The notes under the pieces are model-generated. The model was not told where the DNA came from, made no database searches, and worked only from the letters and a program-made list of their open reading frames with translations. Positions 49,125-57,154 of a stretch of DNA of 64,000 nt are shown piece after piece (positions within the stretch are counted from its first letter, which is position 1; every line of letters begins with the position of its first letter). The stretch spans positions 1-64,000 of the forward strand of contig JAZRXM010000033.1 of the NCBI GenBank assembly GCA_045600205.1. Reading direction: 5' to 3'. Source of the stretch: Firm-04 sp045600205 (GTDB lineage: Bacteria > Bacillota > Clostridia > Oscillospirales > Ruminococcaceae). The position numbers and the translations under genes were made by a program.

Positions 49125-49875
49125 TCCCAGTCTTGTTAATTCCGCAAATATCCTCGCCCGCGTATTCGACGATCAATCCGAATCCAATCTCGGTCTGCCG
49201 TCCTTCGGTCAGATTTTCGGATGTGTCATCAGCGCACTCATCATCGGCGTTCTCATCAGCCTTGTTTATATGTTCATCCGCCGCAAGGAGGGTTACACCA
49301 GAAGCATGGCACTCACAATGCCGATCCTTTCTACGCTTGTTTCCACTGTCATCATTATGATGTGTGTCCTCGCAGACAGCAGCACGGGCATGACCGCAGC
49401 CATCTCGCTGACCGGTGCATTCTCGCTGGTTCGCTTCCGCAGCGCCCCCGGAGATCCCCGCGATATCGCGTTCATCTTCTACGCAATGACCATGGGTGTC
49501 GTTTGCGGCGTCGGTTACGTCGGCTACGCTTTCATCTTCTTCCTGCTGATCGCTGCAATGCTGGTGATTTTCAACCTCACCAATTTTGCTGCTCCGAAAA
49601 CACAGGATATGACCCTGAAGGTCACCATTCCCGAAAACCTCAACTACAATGGTCTGTTCGATAAGGTCATGGAGAAGTACACCACAAGCTGGCTGCTCCG
49701 CCGCGTCAAGACCACCGATTTCGGTACTCTGTTTGACCTCGTTTATTCCGTCCGCGTGAAAAATGATGCAGACCAGAAAAAATTTATCGACGACATTCGT
49801 GCCCTGAACGGCAATCTGAACGTCACACTGGTGCTTTACCGCTATGACGATCAGATCTACGACGGTAAAAAATAA
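49117..49875 (+). CDS. DUF4956 membrane protein
   Basis: The 252-residue protein starts behind AGGAAGG inside the VTC gene. Four membrane helices are visible in residues 30-155 (IFGCVISALIIGVLISLVYMFI, MPILSTLVSTVIIMMCVLA, then GAFSLVRFRSAPGDPRDIAFIFYAMTMGVVCGVGYVGYAFIFFLL). The motif SLVRFRSAPGDPRDIAFIF is the family hallmark. The C-terminal 95 residues form a cytosolic alpha/beta domain. It probably forms a membrane unit with the VTC protein. Function unknown. Confidence 0.92.
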   Translation: MHNPSLVNSANILARVFDDQSESNLGLPSFGQIFGCVISALIIGVLISLVYMFIRRKEGYTRSMALTMPILSTLVSTVIIMMCVLADSSTGMTAAISLTGAFSLVRFRSAPGDPRDIAFIFYAMTMGVVCGVGYVGYAFIFFLLIAAMLVIFNLTNFAAPKTQDMTLKVTIPENLNYNGLFDKVMEKYTTSWLLRRVKTTDFGTLFDLVYSVRVKNDADQKKFIDDIRALNGNLNVTLVLYRYDDQIYDGKK

Positions 49876-49952
49876 TCTTTCAAATGCCGAAAAAGACTGG
49901 GCCCGCATCTGCTGACTCAGTCTTTTCCTGCATATTTGGGAAAGGATACTTT

Positions 49953-51275
49953 ATGAAGCATACGAGATCCCGCGCAAAACAATGCGCCTTGCTCCTGACA
50001 GCACTTCTGTCCGTCAGTATGCTGACCGCCTGTGGGGGCGATCCCAGCAGTACGCCAAGCACGGATTCCATCACATCCGAATCCTCTGCGGACAGCACGA
50101 ACAGCAGCGATTCTTCCAATCAGCAGGCGGAATCCACGAAGCCTGCCGACAACAAAACCACAACGCCCGCAGATGGCACAAAGGTTACGGAGGAATCCTC
50201 TCAAAAGGATCACGAGCCCGTTGCCACAACCGCAAAGGCAAACGGTAATAATACCCAGCAGAATCCCGCGACCAAACCCGCCAACGAACAGTCGCAGGCA
50301 AATACAAATTCGTCCCCGACAAATGATGACCCCGATGACGAGGATTCTACCGTCAAGGAAATCAAGTACATCTACCTGAAAGGCAGTTCCGCGCAGTATA
50401 ACGGCTCAGGAATCAGCGTAACGGGCAGCAAGATCACAATTTCCAAAGGCGGTACCTACGTCATTTCCGGCACGCTGGATAACGGTCAGATCTACATTTT
50501 CACAGATGATAAGAAAGTCCGCCTCCAGCTTGACAATTGCAGCATCACCAATCAGGCAGGATCTGCAATCAACTGCCAGCAGGCGAAAAAAGTTACCCTT
50601 GAAACGCTTGCAGGTACGACCAATTTCCTCTCTGACGGCGGCACACACGATACCGACAAGGGAACGGTTTTCTCCGAAGATACGGTTGTCCTGACCGGTG
50701 AAGGTACACTCAACATCAAGGCAAATTATGCACACGGCGTCCAGAGTGATGATGATATCGTTGTTAACGGCGGAAACATTCACATCGAATCCGTAAAAAG
50801 CTGCCTGCACTCCAATGACGGCATTGATATCAACGGCGGCAAGCTTTATTGTGACGGCGGCACCAACGGTATCAAAACCGATGGCTATATCAACATCACG
50901 GGCGGCGATTCCACATTTATCGGCGGTATCCGCGAGGAAAAGGGTGCTGTCTACTGCGACGGTGTGTTTGCTGTAACAGGCGGTACTTTCCGTGCGATTG
51001 GCAATACCTGCACCAAACCCAATCCAACGGCAACCACGGTGCCTGTGATCGGTGCGGTATTCTCCGCAACACAGCCCGGCAATACACAGGTGCGCTTCAC
51101 TTGCGGCGGTACGGAAACCGCTTCATTCACCTCGCCTCGTACATTTAAATATGCGCTCTATGCGGGCAGCAACCTCTCGCTTGGTAAGGAATACGCAGTA
51201 ACCTACGGTGACTCCAACGGCGGCACGTTTACCGCAAACGGCAATGTCACACTTTACAATGTTCCGCTGAATTAA
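49953..51275 (+). CDS. Cell-surface lipoprotein with Cthe_2159-like carbohydrate-binding beta-helix
   Basis: The 440-residue protein starts at ATG 49953 behind AAAGGA. A lipobox (LTAC at about residues 23-26) is followed by a Ser/Thr/Asn/Pro-rich stalk (30-140). A beta-helix comes next, with repeated short strands such as GGTYVISGTLDNGQIYIF, VRLQLDNCSITNQAGSAINCQQAKKVTLETLAG, GKLYCDGGTNGIKTDGYINITGG and FAVTGGTFRAIGN. This matches the Cthe_2159 family, whose founding member binds cellulose and pectin-like polymers with Ca2+. It is third in the VTC-DUF4956 cluster, a combination that recurs in Clostridia, often with CotH. Confidence 0.88.
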   Translation: MKHTRSRAKQCALLLTALLSVSMLTACGGDPSSTPSTDSITSESSADSTNSSDSSNQQAESTKPADNKTTTPADGTKVTEESSQKDHEPVATTAKANGNNTQQNPATKPANEQSQANTNSSPTNDDPDDEDSTVKEIKYIYLKGSSAQYNGSGISVTGSKITISKGGTYVISGTLDNGQIYIFTDDKKVRLQLDNCSITNQAGSAINCQQAKKVTLETLAGTTNFLSDGGTHDTDKGTVFSEDTVVLTGEGTLNIKANYAHGVQSDDDIVVNGGNIHIESVKSCLHSNDGIDINGGKLYCDGGTNGIKTDGYINITGGDSTFIGGIREEKGAVYCDGVFAVTGGTFRAIGNTCTKPNPTATTVPVIGAVFSATQPGNTQVRFTCGGTETASFTSPRTFKYALYAGSNLSLGKEYAVTYGDSNGGTFTANGNVTLYNVPLN

Positions 51276-51294
51276 CAGAATGAATCTACAAACT

Positions 51295-51330
51295 GAGGCT
51301 TCGCTCTCTTTCATGAAAGCGAAGCCTCTT
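51295..51330. terminator. Terminator after the Cthe_2159-like gene
   Basis: GAGGCTTCGCTCTC pairs with GAAAGCGAAGCCTC around TTTCAT (one mismatch), followed by TTTC. Nearly the same sequence as the hairpin at 14807-14849. Confidence 0.75.
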
Positions 51331-51380
51331 TCTAAACCGTATATTTTGCTTTGTGCCGAAAACGGCATCGCAGATACAAC

Positions 51381-52244
51381 TTATTTTGCTGCCTTTTTCT
51401 CGTCAATTTTGTACTTGCGCGTATCCAGATCGTATTTCAGGACATTGCGCTCAAACAAAATCCGCATACATTTCGTTGCCTGCCGTTCCGTGATTGAAAA
51501 TGTTTTCATGGCATCGGGCACGGTCATTTCCACGCCGCGTGTCATCATATATTCCTGTACGAAATTGGCAAGTTTTTCGTCCTCCTCATCCTGAGAAGTT
51601 GCTGCTTTCTGCGGTGCGGAATTCGCGGTTGCCGGTGCGGTCAGACGATCCAGCTTTTGTACCAGCGCATCCACAGGATTGGTCGGCTCTGCTTTCTTTT
51701 CAGGCTGCGCAGACGGCTCCGATTTCGGCTGCTCAGTACCCTTGGCAAGCCACTGCGCATAGGTCAGATCAGGCAACGGCGCATAATCCGCATACTCAAA
51801 CGGCGGACAAATTTTTGTCACACAGCGGCGGGAAAGGAAAATAATCTGTACGTCTGCGGTTTCCGTGGTCATAAACGGGATCTCATACAGGCGCAGCATT
51901 CCGCCATCGGCAATTCCCTTGCTGAGCATCGGCTGAAAACGGCTCTGCGCAAGGTCGTATTCATAACGCTCCTCCCAATCGCCGTCAAACACCAGAATGC
52001 AGCGGCTGATTTCATCCTGTGCATCATTGTAGCCATATGTCGCAGCAAAACGGAAAATATACTCCATATTCGGCTGCAACTCCGGCACACAGACGATCTG
52101 GGCAGTTTCGCCGTGTGAGGCATCCAGTTCATATTGTTCAATGGTTCTTCCAAGCTGCGTGATAATGACACGGCACGCGCTGTTTTCAGCTATGGTGTCA
52201 TCGAGATGAAATGCTCTTGCGGTAAAATTCAGAATCTGCGGCAT
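51381..52244 (-). CDS. Two-domain cytosolic protein, function unknown
   Basis: This 287-residue protein starts behind GGAGGG. Residues 1-150 are beta-rich (ILNFTARAFHLDDTIAENSACRVIITQLG, MEYIFRFAATYGY, ISRCILVFDGDWEERYEYDL). Residues 155-215 are a Pro/Ala/Glu-rich linker, and 220-287 form a small helical domain like a winged helix (YMMTRGVEMTVPDAMKTFSITERQATKCMRILFERNVLKYDLDTRKYKI). A DNA-binding or protein-contact role for that end is a guess. It has its own consensus promoter and no close operon partner. Confidence 0.7.
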   Translation of the reverse strand: MPQILNFTARAFHLDDTIAENSACRVIITQLGRTIEQYELDASHGETAQIVCVPELQPNMEYIFRFAATYGYNDAQDEISRCILVFDGDWEERYEYDLAQSRFQPMLSKGIADGGMLRLYEIPFMTTETADVQIIFLSRRCVTKICPPFEYADYAPLPDLTYAQWLAKGTEQPKSEPSAQPEKKAEPTNPVDALVQKLDRLTAPATANSAPQKAATSQDEEDEKLANFVQEYMMTRGVEMTVPDAMKTFSITERQATKCMRILFERNVLKYDLDTRKYKIDEKKAAK

Positions 52245-52279
52245 ATCGTTGCCCTCCTTGAAATTGATATTCTGAGGTT

Positions 52280-52308
52280 AGTATATCACGACCGGTGAAA
52301 AAAGTCAA
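52280..52308 (-). promoter_or_regulatory. Sigma-A promoter for the 51381-52244 gene
   Basis: On the minus strand TTGACT (plus 52303-52308) and TATACT (plus 52280-52285) with a 17-bp spacer. Confidence 0.8.
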
Positions 52309-52522
52309 TCTTTTTTGCTGACATCTTTTCCTGATTTCTGCACAAAGATACAGTCCGTTTTTTGTATATAAAAACCGCGCAAAACGAACCCTGTTTTCAT
52401 CATGCGAAATCACTGCAACCGATGACGAGTATATTCTGCGAAGCGCAAATTTCTGAACACAATTACAATTATGTAATTTTGCATCCGGATGCAGTTTTAT
52501 TTGCTATAATGATATTGTCAAT

Positions 52523-52750
52523 TCCTTTCCCGGTCACTGGCAGTACGACCGCTGTTCAATTGTCATCAATGAGCAAGGCACCGAGGGCGGAACGCTTGTC
52601 CATGTCACCACAGCAGAGGACAAAACCGAAACCCGCACCGAAGTATATCATGACGGTACTGCCGTATTCACCAAAAAAGGCGGTACACTGTTCTGGCAGG
52701 AAGGAAAAGAAGATCTTGCAAGACAACTTGGATTTGAACGAATCGAATAA
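52523..52750 (+). pseudogene. 3' remnant of a decayed gene
   Basis: A frame open from about 52457 to TAA 52750 has no ATG, GTG or TTG start at its head. Its last part reads like a real protein: FPGHWQYDRCSIVINEQGTEGG, then VTTAEDKTETRTEVYHDGT, then FTKKGGTLFWQEGKEDLARQ. GC content and codon use rise to the genome norm only from about 52523, while the sequence before it is AT-rich. The 5' part therefore seems lost. Parent family unknown. Confidence 0.45.
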
Positions 52751-52838
52751 AAAAGCAACACTTTATAATTGAAAGAGTTTCTCCGGACGGGGTTGCCTTG
52801 CAGAGCTTCATTATGAATGCATCACATACAACTTGATC

Positions 52839-52880
52839 TAAAAAAACAAAACGCACAAGATAGAATATCTATCCTGTGCG
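52839..52880 (-). terminator. Terminator of the tRNA-Lys transcript
   Basis: On the minus strand GCACAGGATAGA pairs with TCTATCTTGTGC (one mismatch), followed by GTTTTGTTTTTTT. Confidence 0.8.
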
Positions 52881-52899
52881 GATTGCCATACACAATGGA

Positions 52900-52972
52900 T
52901 GAGAAATGAGGGGCTCGAACCCTCGACCCTCTCCTTAAAAGGGAGATGCTCTGCCAACTGAGCTAATTTCTC
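52900..52972 (-). tRNA. tRNA-Lys (anticodon TTT)
   Basis: The minus strand starts GAGAAATTAGCTCAGTTGGC, with anticodon arm TCTCC-CTTTTAA-GGAGA, T arm GAGGGTTCGAGCCCCTC and acceptor ATTTCTC with discriminator A. CCA is not encoded. Confidence 0.93.
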
Positions 52973-52993
52973 ATATCTCATAACAGCTTATAT

Positions 52994-53022
52994 ATTATAC
53001 CACATATTTTTTGATTTGTCAA
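52994..53022 (-). promoter_or_regulatory. Sigma-A promoter for tRNA-Lys
   Basis: On the minus strand TTGACA (plus 53017-53022) and TATAAT (plus 52994-52999), exact hexamers with a 17-bp spacer, directly after the rplA terminator. Confidence 0.88.
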
Positions 53023-53028
53023 GCCCTT

Positions 53029-53071
53029 TTTAAAAAATCACATGGAAGATGCGGAAAAAACCGCATCTTCC
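53029..53071 (-). terminator. Terminator after rplA
   Basis: On the minus strand GGAAGATGCGG pairs with CCGCATCTTCC around six T, followed after a few bases by TTTTTTAAAAA. It separates rplA from tRNA-Lys; rplJ and rplL do not follow. Confidence 0.75.
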
Positions 53072-53088
53072 TGCAATTTCAACAAAAA

Positions 53089-53784
53089 TCAGACACCGTA
53101 CTTCGAGGTGGAAACCGGAACGCCTACGCCCATGGTAGAAGCTACCGTAACGGAACGCAGGTAAGTACCCTTCGCAGCAGCCGGCTTTGCCTTAACAACT
53201 GCTTCCATCAGGGTATTGAAGTTCTCCTCGAGCTTATCAGCACCGAAGGAAACCTTGCCGATCGGGCAGTGAATGATGTTGGACTTATCCAGACGATACT
53301 CGATCTTACCTGCTTTTGCCTCGGAAACTGCCTTAGCAACGTCAGGAGATACAGTACCGGCCTTCGGGTTCGGCATCAAGCCACGCGGACCGAGAACCTT
53401 ACCAAGACGACCGACAACGCCCATCATATCAGGAGATGCGATGACGACATCGAAGTCCATGAAGCCTTCCTTGGTGATCTTATCGACATAATCCAGACCG
53501 CCGACATACTCAGCGCCTGCAGCCTTTGCAGCCTCGTACTTGTCCTCTTTGCAGAAAACGAGAACGCGGACGGACTTACCGGTACCGTTGGGCAGAACAA
53601 CTGCGCCACGAACCTGCTGGTCAGCGTGACGGGAGTCAACGCCGAGGCGGATGTGGACTTCAACGGTCTCATCGAATTTTGCTTTTGCAAGCGAGCAAAC
53701 AGTGCCCAGAGCCTCGTTGGACTCATAGAGCTTTGTAGCGTCCAGTGCTTTTGCACTGTCTACATATTTCTTTCCGTGTTTCAT
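53089..53784 (-). CDS. rplA: 50S ribosomal protein L1
   Basis: The 231-residue protein is full length, with the L1 signatures AKAKFDETVEVHIRLGVDSRHADQQVRGAVVLPNGTGK and MVGVVGRLGKVLGPRGLMPNPKAGTVSPDVAKAV. It binds the L1 stalk of 23S rRNA and helps release E-site tRNA. The 145-nt gap after rplK has some potential for structure (a GTGGGAGGAACC stretch) and may hold a regulatory site; this is unverified. Confidence 0.98.
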   Translation of the reverse strand: MKHGKKYVDSAKALDATKLYESNEALGTVCSLAKAKFDETVEVHIRLGVDSRHADQQVRGAVVLPNGTGKSVRVLVFCKEDKYEAAKAAGAEYVGGLDYVDKITKEGFMDFDVVIASPDMMGVVGRLGKVLGPRGLMPNPKAGTVSPDVAKAVSEAKAGKIEYRLDKSNIIHCPIGKVSFGADKLEENFNTLMEAVVKAKPAAAKGTYLRSVTVASTMGVGVPVSTSKYGV

Positions 53785-53929
53785 ATCAGAATACTCCTTA
53801 TTATCATCTTACGTGGTACACCGACTGCCAAAATGCGGAGTCGGGTTTGGCGGAATGGTTCCTCCCACTGGCAGACGCAGTGGCGGCATTCCAAGAACAT
53901 TTCATTGCTGAAATGTGCAGAATGAACCC

Positions 53930-54355
53930 TTAGTCTGCGACGACAACGCCCATAGAACGAGCAGTACCTGCGATCATGCTCATTGCAGCCTCAAGGGATG
54001 CAGCATTGAGGTCAGGCATTTTGGTTTCAGCGATCTTCTGAACCTGCTCCTTGGTAATAGTAGCAACCTTGGTCTTGTTCGGAACGCCGGAAGCCTTGTC
54101 GATGCCTGCTGCTTTCTTGATGAGAACTGCTGCGGGCGGCGTTTTGGTAATAAAGGTAAAGGAACGATCTGCGTAAACAGTGATGACAACAGGGATGATC
54201 ATGCCTGCGTCATTCTTTGTGCGCTCGTTGAACTCCTTGCAGAAGCCCATGATGTTAACACCGTGCTGACCGAGTGCAGGACCAACAGGGGGAGCAGGAG
54301 TTGCCTTGCCTGCTGCGATCTGAAGCTTAATAAAGCCTACAACTTTCTGTGCCAT
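53930..54355 (-). CDS. rplK: 50S ribosomal protein L11
   Basis: The 141-residue protein begins MAQKVVGFIKLQIAAGKATP and contains PPVGPALGQHGVNIMGFCKEFNERT, the invariant L11 N-terminal block. The C-terminal RNA-binding domain ends SMGVVVAD. It forms the GTPase-associated centre with 23S rRNA. It follows nusG by 104 nt, in the usual order. Confidence 0.98.
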   Translation of the reverse strand: MAQKVVGFIKLQIAAGKATPAPPVGPALGQHGVNIMGFCKEFNERTKNDAGMIIPVVITVYADRSFTFITKTPPAAVLIKKAAGIDKASGVPNKTKVATITKEQVQKIAETKMPDLNAASLEAAMSMIAGTARSMGVVVAD

Positions 54356-54459
54356 GGTAAATTACCTCCAAATAATGTGGTATGGCGGGACGACCATAGA
54401 AAGCGGTCATCTCTCCCACGACGGCTGCCTTTTGCTGCCGTCTTGCAAAGGGGTACGAA

Positions 54460-55002
54460 TCAGTCGAGGCGTGTGACCTGACTGAGGGAAAGCTCCGTGG
54501 GAGTTTCCTGACCAAACATCGAAACAAGGACGTTGCAGGTACTCTCCTCTGCGTTGACAGACTGTACAACGCCTGTGAAGCCATCCATTGCAGTACCGAC
54601 GATGCGAACCGTATCGCCGACGCTGACATTGACCTCCACGATCTGACCGAGATCGACGCCCAGAGCGGCAACCTCTTTTTCCGTCAGGGGAGTGGGGTCT
54701 GTTGGGCTGGAACCGACAAAGCAGGTCACGCCGCGAATGCTGCGGATGTGATAAGCGACCTCATCGGTATAGACCATTTTGACGAGGACATAGCCGGGGA
54801 AAATTTTGCGTGTGACATCCTTTTCCTTGCCGTCTGTGATCTCTCGCACCTGTTCGACGGGGATCTGAACCTCCAGAATCTGATCCTGAAGTTTCCGATA
54901 CTCGACGACCTTCATGATGCTTTGCGCAACCTTATTTTCGTAGCCGGAATAGGTATGCAGGACATACCACTGCGGTTGAGCGATACCATGTTCATTTGCC
55001 AT
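54460..55002 (-). CDS. nusG: Transcription termination/antitermination protein NusG
   Basis: The 180-residue protein has an N-terminal NGN domain (WYVLHTYSGYENKVAQSIMK, IFPGYVLVKMVYTDEVAYHIRSIRGVTCFVGS) and a C-terminal KOW domain (VGDTVRIVGTAMDGFTGVVQSVNAEESTCNVLVSMFG). It binds RNA polymerase and couples it to ribosome or Rho. A short N-terminal extension (MANEHGIAQPQ) precedes the first strand. It lies 66 nt after secE. Confidence 0.97.
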   Translation of the reverse strand: MANEHGIAQPQWYVLHTYSGYENKVAQSIMKVVEYRKLQDQILEVQIPVEQVREITDGKEKDVTRKIFPGYVLVKMVYTDEVAYHIRSIRGVTCFVGSSPTDPTPLTEKEVAALGVDLGQIVEVNVSVGDTVRIVGTAMDGFTGVVQSVNAEESTCNVLVSMFGQETPTELSLSQVTRLD

Positions 55003-55068
55003 CGCTTTGTTCCTCCTCTACAATGTGCGCAATAGCGCGAAAATTTCGAGTCGTGGACTCATTCATGA

Positions 55069-55329
55069 TTATGATTTGCCGCCGCTGATTGCGAACTCGA
55101 AGAGCTTCAGGAAACCTGTATCGAGCAGGAAGGTAAAGACTGCAAATACAATCATGGTAACAAACACGACTACGCTGTTGTTGAAAACGGTTTTCTTGGT
55201 GGGCCAGACGACCTTCTTGAATTCAGATCTCAGATCTTTGAACCACTTGGCAATACCGCTCTGCTTTTTGGACTTTTTTTCTTTTTTGTCGTTTTTTTCA
55301 ACGACTTCAAGCTCATTGTCCTTTGCCAT
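55069..55329 (-). CDS. secE: Preprotein translocase subunit SecE
   Basis: The 86-residue protein has a charged N-terminus (NDKKEKKSKKQSGI), the amphipathic SecE motif WFKDLRSEFKKVVWPTKKTV and one membrane helix (NSVVVFVTMIVFAVFTFLLDTGFLKLF). It stabilises SecY in the translocation channel. Position between rpmG and nusG is standard. Confidence 0.96.
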   Translation of the reverse strand: MAKDNELEVVEKNDKKEKKSKKQSGIAKWFKDLRSEFKKVVWPTKKTVFNNSVVVFVTMIVFAVFTFLLDTGFLKLFEFAISGGKS

Positions 55330-55438
55330 GGTTTGTTCCTTTCTGCATTCCGCCTGATGGAATCAGGCAGCTATGCGTGGTTTCGTGGTGCTGCGCTCTG
55401 TGCCAAACGCTGCGTAGAGCCACTGTGAATCCGCGCTC

Positions 55439-55588
55439 TTACTTCGTTTCCTTATGCAGGGTATGCTTGTTGCAGAATCTGCAATGCTTCATCATTTCGA
55501 TTCTGTCAGGGTCATTTTTCTTATTCTTCTTCGAAACATAGTTTCTTCTTTTGCACTCTGTGCAAGCAAGTGTGATTTTAACACGCAT
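55439..55588 (-). CDS. rpmG: 50S ribosomal protein L33
   Basis: The 49-residue protein starts at ATG (complement of 55586-55588) behind AGGAGG: MRVKITLACTECKRRNYVSK. It has two C-x-x-C pairs (CTEC and CRFC), so it is the zinc-binding form, and ends NKHTLHKETK. It is first in the rpmG-secE-nusG-rplK-rplA transcript. Confidence 0.96.
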   Translation of the reverse strand: MRVKITLACTECKRRNYVSKKNKKNDPDRIEMMKHCRFCNKHTLHKETK

Positions 55589-55749
55589 TTTTCGGCACCT
55601 CCTGTGAAAATTTTTCCGTCTTTTTGCAGACGAAACGAAAGTTTGCCTCCCTCTTATCCTGCGTGAGAGCCATGATTCGCGGCACAGCGAACAGAGTGTC
55701 CGAACATCGTAGGGGCACAAAAAAGGCACCTCCGCAAAGAGGTACAACC

Positions 55750-55778
55750 ATCATACCACAAAAAACCCGCTTTGTCAA
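55750..55778 (-). promoter_or_regulatory. Sigma-A promoter of the rpmG-secE-nusG-rplK-rplA operon
   Basis: On the minus strand TTGACA (plus 55773-55778) and TATGAT (plus 55750-55755) with a 17-bp spacer. The -35 lies in the loop and first pairs of the ychF terminator. Confidence 0.8.
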
Positions 55779-55787
55779 GCGGGTTTT
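55761..55787 (-). terminator. Intrinsic terminator of ychF
   Basis: AAAACCCGCTT pairs perfectly with AAGCGGGTTTT around a 4-nt loop, with T6 following on the minus strand. It overlaps the next operon's promoter. Confidence 0.85.
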
Positions 55788-55845
55788 GCGTATTTCTGCT
55801 GTTTTTTGGTGTGCTTCGGCGTTTCTCACAAAAGCATACGGAAAA

Positions 55846-56943
55846 TTAAGCGGTGAAGTGGAACAGAATGATATCGCCGTCCGCCACCTCGTAGGTTTTG
55901 CCCTCCATGCGTACCAGGCCTTTTTCCTTTGCAGCCGCCATAGAACCTTCGCAGGCAATGAAATCCTCATAGGAGATGACCTCTGCGCGGATGAAGCCTT
56001 TTTCAAAGTCGGAGTGAATTTTTCCTGCCGCCTGCGGTGCTTTTGTACCTTTGCGGATTGTCCATGCGCGGCATTCATCGGAACCGCCCGTCAGGAACGA
56101 GATCAGTCCCAGCAGTTCATAGCCTGCGTGGATGATACGATTCAGACCCGACTCAGCAAGGCCCAGTTCTTCGAGGAACATTGCCTGATCTTCCTCGCTC
56201 ATGCCCGATATTTCCGCTTCGATCTGCGCACAGATCGGGAAAACGGCAGCATTTTCAGCCGCTGCGATTTTCGCAACAGCCTGATAATGCTTGTTGTTGG
56301 CGAGGTCGCCCGAAAAATCAGCTTCGCATAGATTTGCGGCGTAAATCACAGGTTTTGCGCTCAGCAGCGGGGATTCATCGAGGACAAGCTGTTCATCCTC
56401 GGTGCATTCAAAGCTTCTGGCGGGCTGACCTTCCGAAAGATGTGCCTGCAAGCGTTCCAGAAGTTCCACATCTGCGTTGTATTTCTTATCGCCCTTGGCA
56501 AGCTTACGGGTCTTGTCAATGCGGCGTTCAATAATCTCGATGTCGGAGAAGATCAGTTCCAGATTGATGACCTCAATATCGCGTGCAGGATTGATCGAAC
56601 CGTCAACGTGAACGATGTTGTCGTCCTCAAAGCAGCGTACAACATGGATAATCGCATCCACCTCGCGGATATCTGCAAGAAAGCGGTTGCCCAGACCCTC
56701 ACCCTTGGATGCACCCTTGACCAGACCTGCAATGTCCACAAACATCAAAGTTGCCGGGGTAAATTTCTTCGGCTGATAGATTTCCGCAAGTTTTTCAAGT
56801 CTTGCATCGGGAACTGACACAATACCGACGTTTTTATCAATCGTGCAGAACGGGTAGTTTGCCGATTCCGCGCCTGCATCGGTGAGTGCATTGAACAGCG
56901 TACTTTTGCCGACATTCGGCAGACCGACCATACCAAGCTTCAT
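55846..56943 (-). CDS. ychF: Ribosome-binding ATPase YchF
   Basis: The 365-residue protein begins MKLGMVGLPNVGKSTLFNAL (P-loop) and shows NYPFCTIDKNVGIV (switch I), FVDIAGLVKGASKGEGLGN (G3), and YAANL in place of a canonical G4 N-K-x-D, as in the ATP-using Obg/YchF branch. The C-terminal TGS domain ends ADGDIILFHFTA. It binds ribosomes and is linked to stress responses. The start has GGAGGATAACC upstream. Confidence 0.97.
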   Translation of the reverse strand: MKLGMVGLPNVGKSTLFNALTDAGAESANYPFCTIDKNVGIVSVPDARLEKLAEIYQPKKFTPATLMFVDIAGLVKGASKGEGLGNRFLADIREVDAIIHVVRCFEDDNIVHVDGSINPARDIEVINLELIFSDIEIIERRIDKTRKLAKGDKKYNADVELLERLQAHLSEGQPARSFECTEDEQLVLDESPLLSAKPVIYAANLCEADFSGDLANNKHYQAVAKIAAAENAAVFPICAQIEAEISGMSEEDQAMFLEELGLAESGLNRIIHAGYELLGLISFLTGGSDECRAWTIRKGTKAPQAAGKIHSDFEKGFIRAEVISYEDFIACEGSMAAAKEKGLVRMEGKTYEVADGDIILFHFTA

Positions 56944-57109
56944 GTGGTTATCCTCCTGTTGCGCAGATCGGAAATCGTTGCATCTGCGCCATATTCTTAC
57001 TTTTTATGTTTTGCTGTCAAAAGCAGGGTCGCCACGACGCCGACAGCTGCATATATTGGTAAATCCGCTTGCTATAATTCGGAGCAAGCAGCATGATCCT
57101 ATCAGACTG

Positions 57110-57142
57110 AAACGAGCGAACCGATTTGCGGCTCGCTCGTTT
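57110..57142 (-). terminator. Terminator of purA
   Basis: AAACGAGCGAACCG (from 57110) pairs with CGGCTCGCTCGTTT (ending 57142) with one wobble. On the minus strand TTT follows. A smaller hairpin, CTTGCT/AGCAAG, lies at 57068-57088. Confidence 0.7.
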
Positions 57143-57154
57143 GCACATCGTATC

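Noticed and set aside
52362..52772. 136-residue plus-strand frame
   Set aside because: It is a different frame from the protein-like remnant ending at 52750, starts in AT-rich DNA without a ribosome site, and reads as Lys/Pro/Ser-rich noise.
57061..57088. Plus-strand TATAAT near a TTGGTA as a promoter
   Set aside because: The spacer is only about 11 bp and no plus-strand gene follows; the site is part of a small hairpin.
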